A stretch of 64,000 nucleotides of DNA from Enchytraeus crypticus (Eukaryota > Annelida > Clitellata > Enchytraeida > Enchytraeidae), in assembly GCA_905160935.1 (NCBI GenBank), contig CAJHZI010000513.1, forward strand, positions 906,001 to 970,000, given 5' to 3'. Within the stretch, counting starts at the first letter, position 1. Every line of letters begins with the position of its first letter. The notes beneath the pieces are model-generated. The model made no database searches. It was not told the DNA's origin and saw only the letters and a program-made list of their open reading frames with translations. Position numbers and translations under genes: made by a program. This document shows positions 30,110-41,444 of the stretch, piece by piece.

Positions 30110-33100
30110 ACCTGTGTACAGACAACGGACGATCCTTCAAATTCTGCCGACGAACACCACGGAATTCAACAGGTTTTTTAGGACAGTAAATTTAGAGTCA
30201 ACAGCAAATAATGACAAATACTGATAGTTGTTTCAAAGTTATAACTACTAAAAGAGATGTTAAATTTGTTTACTTCAATGCTAGAAGTATCTTAAATAAA
30301 ATTAGGGAAGTGGAAATGTTGATTAGAAAGGAAAATGTTGATGTTTTGGCCATTACTGAAACTTGGTTAACTGATAAAATTAGTGATAATGAAATACATT
30401 TTAATGGTTATGTTTATTTTGAAATGACAGGAAGGACTCAGTAAAAAAGCGTGGGAGTGGTGTCTTAATTTATGTAAAAAATGAGTTAAATCCTACTGTA
30501 GCATATGAACTTTGTAGCTTTGATTTTCAAGAAAGTATATGGTGTAATATCAAATATAAAATAGTCATATAATTATAGGAGTTGTTTATAGGTCACCAGA
30601 TAGCAATAAGGCAAATGACGAAGCCATGTTTAGTCTATTAGGTAGGTTATTAGATAAAAGGGTTATATTAGTGGGTGACTTTAATTTCCCTGAATTAGAT
30701 TGGGGAAATAATTCTATAATTGATGCATCTCATCCATTTGTTGAATGCTTAAATAATAATTTTTTAGATCAATACTGTAATGAACCTACCAGAGGAAAAA
30801 ATTATTTAGATCTAGTGTTAAGCTCAGAAGACATTCTTCAGGATGTTGTCGTAGGAGAACCTTTTGAAACTAGTGACCATCAGATGATCAGGTTTCATAT
30901 CAAAAGCAGTTGGGACAAGAAAGAAGTTAAGAAATATGATTACCTTAAAGCAAACTATGAAGAAATTAGAATGCATGCAAAAAGTAGTCAATTGTTTCTT
31001 TTGTCAAGTGAAGACAATGCAGATAGACACTGGAGCAAAATAAGTAGAAGTCTAAAAATGATTAGAAATGATTTTATCAAATTGAAGAGTAAAAACAAAG
31101 ATAGATACAAATGGATAACGAAAAAAGCAAGAAGCAAAAGAAAAGCTAAAAGAGCGGCATGGAATTTTATAAAAACAGTGATATTAAGGATGAAACTTTA
31201 TACAGAGCTTATAAGGAAAAGAGTAATAAATCAGTGGCTGAAAATAGAAAAGATAAAATAAATTTTGAAAAAAAATTAGTTCATAATATAAAGAACGATG
31301 CAAAAAGTATTTTTGCTTATGCAAATGAGTACTTTAGTACAGTTTTCGTAGAGGAAAATGTGACAAATATGCCAGTGCCATGCAAAGTTTTTCAGGGCAG
31401 TATTGATGAATCATTGCATGATATTGACGTAAACGATACTATTATGATGCAAAAATTGAAATCACTAAATGTAAAACAAGAGTCCAGGTCCAGATGAGAT
31501 ACATGCAACAATGCTGATGGAGCTTAGTGAAGAGTTAGCTCCAAGCCCTGTAACGCTATTTAACTCTAGTCTAAAGACAGCGTTTGTCCCTCAGGATTTC
31601 AGGGAGGCTATAATTGTACCAATACATAAGAAAGGTGCAAAGGACAAAGCAGAAAACTATAGACCTATCAGTCTTACAAGTATTATTGGGAAAGTTTTCG
31701 AGAGCCTCATTAAGGATAAAATTACTAGTTTTCTAGAATTAAATAAGCTAATAAGAAATAGTCAACAGGGCTTTACTAGTGGACGTTCCTGCCTCACTAA
31801 TTTATTAGACTTCTTTGAGGCAGTATCTAAAGAACTAGACAAAGGAAATTGTGTGGATGTTCTGTATTTAGATTTCGCAAAGGCTTTCGACAAGGTTCCG
31901 CATAAGAGATTAATTAAAAAGTTAGAGGCGCATGGTATAACAGGTAATATACCAAGATGGATAGAGAGTTGGTTGACAAATAGAAGACAAAGAGTGTGCA
32001 TTGAGGGTGAGTTTTCTGAATGGGCTGATGTTAAAAGTGGTGTGCCGCAGGGATCTGTGCTGGGCCCTCTATTATTTAAAATATATACATGTATAAATGA
32101 TATAGATGAAGAAATTCTATCTAAATTTAATAAATTTGCGGACGATTCAAAAATTTCAAAAAGTGTTAACAATGCTCATGATGTTAGAATATTAGAAAAT
32201 GATATAGTAAAAATTTGTCAAATATCTGGCAGATGGAATTCAATATTGATAAATGTAAGGTAATGCATTTGGGTAAAAATAGTTTAAATACTAATTACGT
32301 TCTAAACCACACAATACTAAAGTCAACCAATAGTGAAAAAATCTAGGTGTATTGGTAGACAAGTCATTAAAGTTTAGAGAACAAGTTAATAAAGTAGCTA
32401 ACAGTGCGAATTCTGTTCTAGGTTTGATTAAAAGAACTATGACCAGCAAAAGAAAAGATATAATAGTAAAATTATATAAATCATTGGTTAGGCCTAAACT
32501 GGAGTATTGTGTCCAAGCTTGGTGTCCTTATCTAACAACAGATATAGATAAATTAGAGAAAGTACATGCTAGAGCGACAAAACTGATTAAAGAGTGCAAG
32601 TTATGAAAACAGACTAAAATATACAGGATTAGTAACTCTGAAAGAGAGAAGAGCTAGGGGAGATCTGATAGAAGTGTTCAAAATTCTAAATGGATTTAGT
32701 AAGGTTGATTACAACATTTAGTTTAATTTAACTAATAGCTGCAGAACTAGAGGTCATAAATACAAACTTGTAAACCTAGAAGTAGATTAGATATACGTAA
32801 AAACATTTTTAGTCAGAGAATTATTAATAGCTGGAATGAGCTTCCAGAGGAAGTTGTAGAAGCAAAATCCATAAATCAATTTAAAAATTTGTACGATAAA
32901 TATATGAAGTTGGTGTAATATTGACCAATGTGTAAAATTACTTGTTAGATAGTAGACCTTAATTAGGTATTTTAGGTTGTATAGATGTGTCATTAGACTA
33001 GGTCTAAAACAGAAAATAAAGCTATTTTTTCATTCAAATAGCTGTTTACCTTGCTTTTCTGTAAACACTGTTTAATGTCATATCTAGCCTAAATATGTAT

Positions 33101-33258
33101 ATTGTGTTATATTGTGTTAGTTAAGTACATGTATAGGGGACTTTATGCTTTCTGTTAGTTAATTGTGTAGGTCTAGTTTTTTAGTTTTTTTTATTGTGAT
33201 TTAATGAGTCTTAAACAAGCAATAATTTGCTTTTCTGACTCAGAAACTGTTATGTTTT
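30110..33258 (+). pseudogene. CR1-like LINE, nearly full length but broken
   Basis: Order of parts: an apurinic-like endonuclease beginning KFVYFNARSILNK (from about 30260), its GDFNFPELDW (30674 on) and SDH (30872-30880) catalytic motifs, then a reverse transcriptase from about 31490. The reverse transcriptase has YLDFAKAFDKVPH (motif A), GVPQGSVLGP (motif B) and FADD (32135-32146, motif C), followed by the C-terminal RPKLEYCVQAWCPYL region (about 32490). The 3' UTR ends in a hairpin-like AAGCAATAATTTGCTT and GTTATG. Frameshifts or stops near 30440, 30570, 31260, 31497, 32263 and 32345 break the frame. Catalytic residues themselves survive, so the copy is moderately young. Resemblance to CR1/L2-type elements is inferred from motif style and the 3' end. 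Confidence 0.88.
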
Positions 33259-33399
33259 TTATTCACTATAATGCGTGTTTTCTTTTTTTTGACACATTTT
33301 TTGTAGGTAACTTAGTTTGTTGATGGCAACACTGTTACACCGGAGGTTTAGAAGGCGTGGTTTGCTGATCAGGCGGCTAATATGTAAATAAAAAATAAA

Positions 33400-35315
33400 A
33401 TGAAGAAAGAAATGCCGTAATGAAATGTCTACATAAAGAAATAAAAATTGAAAATAGTCAAAAAGAAGAAAGAGAAATAGAAGAACTCGCAAACACAAAA
33501 AACGACTCTATCAAAATGTTCAAAGTCTTGAGAAAGATAAATAGACAAAAACCAAAAGAAAAACTATTTTTAAGAGAAAACAGTAACATAATACAAAATG
33601 AAAAATGTAATAAATACAAAAATAACTGAACACTTCAAAGATACATTTGACAACCAAAATACAGAAATATTAACTGAAATTAAACCTGAAAAAATGAAGA
33701 CACCTTTCTCTACAGATGAAATAAAAAATGCTGTTAGAAAATTAAAAACAAATAAAAGCCCAGGATCTGATGAAATCACAGCAGAAGAACTAAAAAACTG
33801 TCCTGAAAAAATTTACAATGAAATTGCCCAAATATTCAATAAAATGGCTGAAACAGGAAAATATCCAGAAGAGATTAAACTAGGAATATTAATACCCCTA
33901 CAAAAACCAGGAAAAGTAAAAGGCACATGCAGCAATTTAAGACCCATAATTTTATTAAATCTTATCAGAAAGATACTGTCAGTTGTAATGATAAATAGAA
34001 TATACAATAAAATAGACAAAATAATACCAGTTACTCAAGCCGCCTACAGACCAGGCAGAAGTACCATGGTACACGTCCTAACATTAAAACTTCTTATCGA
34101 AAAAGCAATAACAAACAAAAACTCAGAAATAGAAATCGTGCTTCTAGCCATGAGTAAGGCATTTGATACTGTCAATAGAAATAAATTATTAGAGGATTTA
34201 AGTAAAATAATTGATCAGGACGAACTGCATATAATAAAACTTATCATTGATGATGTAATTTTAAAAGTAAAAAATGGAGATGTAACTGGAAATGAGTTTG
34301 AAACTAATATTGGAATACCACAAGGAGATTGCTTAAGCCCGGTACTTTTCACATTTTACCTTGCAAATAGCTTAAACAAACATGAGAACCAAATTCAAAT
34401 AGCAAACCAAATTGAAGAGCACTCATACTCCAAAGAAAATATACCGTATGAAGAATTATTTCCTAATTACATTATAGAACATAGCTATAGAATAAAATGA
34501 GAAATGGGCATAAATATTGATCAGCAGTTTGCAGATGATATTGCATATGTAAGCACATGCAAAAATATAACCGACAAAATTCAAAAGGAAGTCAATGATA
34601 AACTGAATAAGAGAGATTTAAAACTAAACACAGATAAAACAGAAAAATATACCATTGGAAACAAAAATGATCAGGAATGGAAGAAATGCAAATATTTAGG
34701 TTCTTACTTGGATACTGAAAGAGACATGATCCATAGAAAGCAATTGTGTATGGCTATTTTTAATAAATACAAGATGAAACTAACAAATAGCAAAATAACA
34801 ATGAAAACAAGAATAAATATATTCAATGCTTATATTACGCCAGTTTACTTATATAATAGTGAGCTATGGACATTAACTTCAAAACAGGAACACGAAATTG
34901 ACATATTTCATAGAAGTCTATTAAGAAAAATACTTAAAATATATTACCCTCACATTATAAGCAACGATAACTTATACATCAGAACAAATGAAAAAAATGG
35001 AGTCTTGCAATTAAAACACGAAGACTAAAGTGGATAGGTCACTTACTTAGGTTACCGAACAATGCACCTGTAAAACTTGCTTTAAATGAGAATAAAAAAA
35101 TCTCAGACAAAACAAAGAGGTTGTCAAAATAAACAAACATGGATCAAATTAGTAAATAAAGATCTCAAAGATATAAATCAGAATTTGAACATATTAGATG
35201 AGAGCATCTGTGATCTGGCTGAGGATAGAGCGAGATGGAATCAATTAACCTTGAAATCTACTGCAGGGTCCAAATAGGACGTAGCGCAGTCTTAGTAGTA
35301 GTAGTAGTATTATGT
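33400..35315 (+). pseudogene. Second non-LTR retrotransposon, reverse transcriptase with inactivating changes
   Basis: A continuous frame runs 33598-35028 except for one in-frame TGA (34498-34500). It carries KSPGSDEITAEELK, LRPIILLNLIRK, the RPGRST segment, SKAFDTV (motif A), GIPQGDCLSP (motif B) and QQFADD (motif C, about 34525). A shifted segment after 35028 adds KWIGHLLRLP. In motif A, the aspartate expected before MSKAFD is alanine (codon GCC at 34147-34149). The element ends in (TAG)n at about 35293-35312. It belongs to a different clade from the adjacent CR1-like LINE; the clade is not assigned. 5'-truncated, with no endonuclease seen. Confidence 0.85.
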
Positions 35316-35371
35316 AAATATATCTCTTTAATATAAATCTCAATGTTTAATAAAAAGTAATAAAATAACAT

Positions 35372-35621
35372 TAACATAACATAACGGCACACTGGGTCAG
35401 GAAGCACAGGTGCTTATTTTAAGACCCATTTCCTCCTTCCTCTCCATAGTTATCAGTAATCGATGCCTTTTGATGGCGCATCAATTGCAGCCGTCGAAGA
35501 TTTAAGAATAACTTGTCAACACTCGGTCTTCCGAGGTGGTCACCCACAAAGTAATAACCGAGGCCGATGTAGCTTAATTTCGATTATTGACGCGCTACTA
35601 GACCAAGTGCGCTAAATTCTT
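35372..35621 (-). mobile_element. SINE with a 5S rRNA-derived head and LINE-like tail
   Basis: On the reverse strand it reads: GAATTTAGCGCACTTGG, then a 5S-rRNA-like segment (GAAATTAAGCTACATCGGCC, TCGGTTATTACTTTGTGGG, TGACCACCTCGGAAGACC), then a body shared with 21436-21570. The 3' end is AAGCACCTGTGCTTCCTGACCCAGTG followed by (TTATG)n. The 5S part covers the internal promoter region. The 3' end matches the tail of the CR1-like LINE fragment at 5873-5935. Confidence 0.85.
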
Positions 35622-35891
35622 CCGTCAAATTATTAGACAAATAAAATAAGCCCTTAAAGGTTAACGTACACATTATTTTAAATTGTAAAATATCTTTCAG
35701 AATGATATGAACGATACGATACATTTCTCATGGCATATTCAATTTACTAGATGGCTAATTTATGCAATTTTGAAATAGTCAACTGCGTATGTCAGATTTT
35801 AAGTTTGCCGTCTTATTAATTATTATTATCATTAATAACAAAAATTTGTATTTCATTGTCTTGGCCGAAATTTGTCTTCAAGACTGCTTTA

Positions 35892-35893
35892 CA

Positions 35894-35934
<41 letters not shown>
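35892..35934. repeat. (GA)n microsatellite
   Basis: About 40 bp of pure AG dinucleotide upstream of the ESCO gene. Confidence 0.95.
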
Positions 35935-35936
<2 letters not shown>

Positions 35937-36349
35937 AAATAATAAGATTTTAAAAAAATTACATTAAATTTTAATTTATATCTAAAATGTCTTCATATAA
36001 GTGGAACCTTAAAGCATCTAACAATGCTCCTACTTGTTCTTATATACCATAATCTTATAATAAACATAGGTGTATTGTAATTTCACGTAGAATAACTACG
36101 ACGTTACTACGCAACCACAATAGTGTTTTGACAACATGACGGAAAGCTAAATAATTAGACTTAGGCTTACCAGTGAAACATCTTTAGAATTCTATAAGAA
36201 TATAATTAGGTATTGCTTGCAACTGTTTTCTGCTTAGTCGCCCTTCGAAAATTGTACAGTGGCCTCGACGCAACACTGGGATAATAATTCACTAAATAAT
36301 ATAGAGTAAATGTTCTTAATGTTAATCATAGCATTTCTGTTTCAGTGCT

Positions 36350-39300
36350 ATGGACACAAATGGGACAGCAGTACTGGATGACAATGAAGCTACAGCACGA
36401 TATGTTAATTGTAAGACCTATTCAAGTAATGTTGAGGAGAAATTTCTGTCTGATGAGCTGAGTAATGAACCAATCATCATTCCAGATGATCCTTTACACG
36501 AGAAATCAAGTTCTACTCTTCATGGGTTATCATCATTTAGCAGTAGATCAAACTCTGCTTCAGATGAACAGAAACCTCTGCGCGTTGAACTGAGTTCTGT
36601 AGCAGCAAAGCAATCAATATTAAATATTGAGTCGAGCTCTTTACCTGATGCTCAGATGCTGACCAAAGAGCAGGAAGGAGCCAGAGCATGGAGACAGCTT
36701 TTGCTGAGCCGCAGCGGTACAAAGAGATCAGCCGAGCAGCTGCACTTCTGGCTTTCGACTAAACGACACTGCTCTAACTTGTCTGCTAGTGATAGCCTTG
36801 GTAAGGCTGCAAGTAGTAGCGCCAGAGTTAATAGAAAGAATAGTGTTAGACGTACCAACAAAACGTGTCACAGTAGGATTGATGGCAAGACTAATAAAGA
36901 TAATTGTAGTAATAAGAGAGATGTCGGCATTAATGGTGTTAATAATACCTGTAATATATCTGGACTCAGAAATAACTCCATATTTAGTAGCAGTAGCAAT
37001 GCCGGTAAGTGTGATTTAGATAGAAGTAGTAGAGTTGCTAGCATTTCTGGAGGTGGAAGTTCGAAGCTGAAAAGTACGTCTTTGTTACGATATCGACCTG
37101 TGGTTAGTATTTTTGATGGAGAGAAGAAAAGCGGGTGTAATAGATCTACTTTAGTAAAAGAAAGAAAATTCTTTCAAAGGAATTCTACGCATGGTGCTTT
37201 GAAGTCAAATTCAGCCTCAGCAGCTGTTGGGAACATTTGCAAGAGTAAGTCTCAGAGTGATAACAGTGTCTCGAGCTGTGAAAATCCTGCACGTAATGAA
37301 CAACTCAACAACGATGCCAGCCATTCTGTCATAGATAATAATGCTTGTCTCGGTGAAAGTTCATTTGCGCAGTGTTCAGTAGATAACGACAGCTGCTCTG
37401 TCAGAAACAGTACAGAGAATGTGTGCTCTAATATTCTAACGGATTCCAAGAAATCGGAAAATATTTGTGTCAAATATAAAAATGATAGCGATTGTATTCA
37501 GAATAATGACAGTGGATTGTTCAATCAAAATGACAGAAATATTATTAAGAGCCACATCAACGATGACTGCAGTAGACAACTGAGTGAAATAACAAATGTG
37601 TTGTCTGCGTCTGATTCTGTTGGATCATTGCTCGCTGGTCGCCTACCTCATGCTGATATGTATATCAAACCTGATGCTGAAAATATAAATCCACCCTATG
37701 TTGTAAGTGCTTTGTTCAAAGATAGTGAGCTTCATAAACTGTTACCCATAGAAGCTGTTCCAGTAGAAAAGATTAATTCCTGTGATAATGGTAAGCAAGT
37801 TGGTGGCTTAAATGCTGGTGATTGTGTTGTTGCTAACGATAAGATCAATGTAGAGAAACTTGAAGAGAGTGAACCTCTGCGGTCTTCAGCATTTTGTTCT
37901 ACCGGCAGCTCTATAGCGTCACTTAATCAGTCATCTGTCAAGTCTGAGCAAGGTAAGTCGTCATAAGTAGCTGTCACAGCTGTCATATTGTTCTTTTGTG
38001 TAATGCTATTTAATGCTGGACGTTTTATCAGCAAATGTTGCTCAATTGACTTATAATAATAACAATAATATATTTATAGCTGATCATATGTAAAGATGCT
38101 TGTTTTCAAGGCCTAGTAGACAAATATTTTGGCAACCTTTGTATTAAGTTGATTAAATTGTCTGAAAGCGTAAGAGTTTGCTCTGTGCTGGCTGTTACTT
38201 CTGCAGTTTAAAGTATGATTAAGATCTCTTGGAGTTGAAGTTGGCTAAAGTAAATCAAATATTCTTTGCCTTATGAGCACATTAATCCAGCAATAAAATA
38301 TCTAATAATTAAAAGTGTTTTGGTATTTGTTTGTGTGTGCTAACTGATTTGTTAGTTTTTAAAGTACAGTGGTAACAGTGATCTTGCTAATTGTGTGTTG
38401 GCTGCTTGTTAGATTATCTACTTTGTGTTTTGAAATATTCATTTATCACTTACCTATGGAACAGTTTTATTTTAAAATGTGCTTAAAGAATTCTAATTGA
38501 TTGGTTGATCAATTTCGTAGCTGTAGCTGAGGATGTCAAGAACTCGACTCCGGCTAAAGTTTTCTCCATTTTTAACAAGAAGTGTAACTTGTAAGTAAAT
38601 TGTGATGCCTTTTTTCTCTACATTTATATCCATATGATATAATATCTCTATATAGCAAATACTTGAAGTGTTGAAAACTAAGGAATACGATTGAAAAGTA
38701 TTTAATGGTAATGTGTCATATGCCTACTGGATTGTTTCATTGTAATGATTTAGTGTATCACTTAAATTTGAGAGAATTGCAAGACATACAGAGTGGAGAT
38801 ACTGAGGTTTATAATTTTTCAGTCTGAATTATCAAAGTTTATTCTGTATCAATTTTAAGCAATTTTGAATGCTTTTGCTACTTTTATTCTTGCAGTTCTT
38901 AATTTTTATGAAATTGGGCTATAATCTTAGATATACATATATGCAAGAATTATATGTGGTATGTATTAGAAACTTGTAATTTTAAGTAGATCTTTGGATT
39001 AGTAGCTAAATGATTAAGGTCTGATTCATGGTTTTAAATCAAGTGATGAAGTGGCTCATGCCCAGATCAATTAACAGAGGCTAGCCTCACGCCCTTAACA
39101 TACACTTTTAGTCAGCGCCAGTAAAGATAATAATTTATTACATTATTTGTTGTCTGTCATAACGCATTGCAAGTTTTGATTAGTCGTGGAGGGAACTAAA
39201 CAAATTTAACAAAACTACTAAGTTTTGAAGTATTCTTAAGGGCATGTAGGCTTGAAGTATTTGTAAGGGCCGACTGTGTGGATTGTAAAGCTTCTATAAA

Positions 39301-41188
39301 TACTGTCTTTAAATTTCTTTAATTATCTAAATTGTCCTTAATTTTTAACAGGATAACTTCAAATGGCAGCACTGTATTAACTACTACTGCTGACTTCTGT
39401 CCATCCAGGCCCTGTCAACGACAGAACAAAGAAACTCATAACTTGATTGATGAATCAGCTGCTACAGGGAGGACAAAGAGAAAAAGTGGTGTTGTGATTG
39501 GTGCATCAAGAGCTGGTGGGCGTGGTGTAGGCGGTGCTAAGTTAGATGATCAACAGCTGGTTATTGATGCTGGACAGAGACTGTATGGTACGGTGCAGTG
39601 CATGCAGTGTGGCATGACGTATAACTCACGTCATCCTAGCGACGTCATCGCACACAATAAACTTCACTCTGGCATCTTCAATCAGCTCAGGCTCTCGGTA
39701 CATTTATAATATTTAATGTCATCATTTTCTTCTTCTCTTAAATCATGGTTTAACTTTGGTCGGGATACGAATAGATGTTCTTCAATCCTCTCTGTCCCAC
39801 ACATATCATCAGTCAAACCAGTTTTTTCATGTGCTTCTTAATCACTGCATCCCATATTTGTTGTTTTCTACCTCTCTCTAGTTTAACATCAAGCTCTTCC
39901 CTTCAAATTCCCTTTACTACATCCTCATTTGCCTTTCTCACAATATGCCCATACCATCTCAATCTCGACTGAGCCAGCCTATCCCCGATCCCCTCAACAC
40001 TCAAATTCATCCTCACCTATTCATTTTCCATTCTGTCCTTCGGTAAATTGTAGTGATTGAGATGTAATAATGAACCTTGTCAATAAATTATTTTCAGCTT
40101 TGGTCTGACAGTATTAAGTGTGAGATAATCTGCAATTTAAACAATAATATTTAGTATTACACACAATTATTTTGTTACAGGAAAGTGTATTATTCGTGTT
40201 AGGTTAGGGGGTTGGCTACTAGAGCCGAATAAGACCTGAGTCATGGATTAAATGGGATCGGGGAAACTATGCAGGGACGTCACCAATATTAATATACCTC
40301 CTTTTTCCTAATGCTCATATGCCACAGAGAATTAAGAAGTGTAGTAAAATTCGTGAACCACCGGGAATCGAACCACGGACCTCTCAACTTGGCCTCGAGC
40401 GCGCTAACCATTGCGCTACAGTTCACACAGATACTACACTTCCCAATTATATACTAATGGAATTTATGCCTAAATTTTTTACAGTGTTGTACTGTATTGT
40501 ATTGTATTGTATTGTACTGTATTGTACTGTATTGTATTGTATTGTATTGTACTGTACTGTATTGTATTGTGCCGTATTGTATGGTACTGTATTGTATTGT
40601 ACTGTATTGTATTGTATTGTACTGTATGTATTGTACTGTATTGTATTGTATTGTATTATACTGTATTGTATTGTATTGTACTGTATTGTATTATACTGTA
40701 TTGTATTGTATTGTACTGTATTGTATTGTATTGTATTGTACTGTATTGTATTGTATTGTGTTGTACTGTATTGTGTTGTATTGTATTGTATTGTACTGTA
40801 TTGTCTTGTACTGTATTATATTGTATTGTATTGTATTGTAGGGTTATGGTAGAGGAGGTTACAGAGTCGTGCAGGAACTTATTGATGGTAGTCTTGTTGT
40901 TGTTGTCAACACTGAAGAAAAAGTTGCATTGAAACGTGTATGTTTCTATCGCTCTTTAGTTTGTCTCTCTCTGTCTCTTTTATAGCCAATTTTATGACAG
41001 TTTGATAGTTAGCTATTGAAGGTTTTATCGAGGGGATAGTCACTTTTGGATTTTATGAACACTTGTTGACTCGCTAAAGTCCGCTTAGCGACTATAAGTT
41101 AGCGACTGAACTATTGCCTCAAAGTTCACCGGATAAGTCTCTATCGGCTCTGTGCAATGCTGCAGCGTCATTGTTCTCTTTCTATCTA

Positions 41189-41243
<55 letters not shown>

Positions 41244-41247
41244 ATAT

Positions 41248-41296
<49 letters not shown>

Positions 41297-41368
41297 ATAT
41301 ATATATATTATATTTGTGTGTGTGTCTGTGTGCGTGTATGTGTGTGTGTATAATATATATATATATAT

Positions 41369-41401
<33 letters not shown>

Positions 41402-41413
41402 ATATAATATATT

Positions 41414-41444
<31 letters not shown>

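Noticed and set aside
40319..40932. Three long overlapping open frames of Tyr/Cys/Ile/Val/Leu repeats
   Set aside because: They are translations of the (TATTG)n microsatellite in all phases. Only 40842-40937 is coding, as ESCO exon 4.
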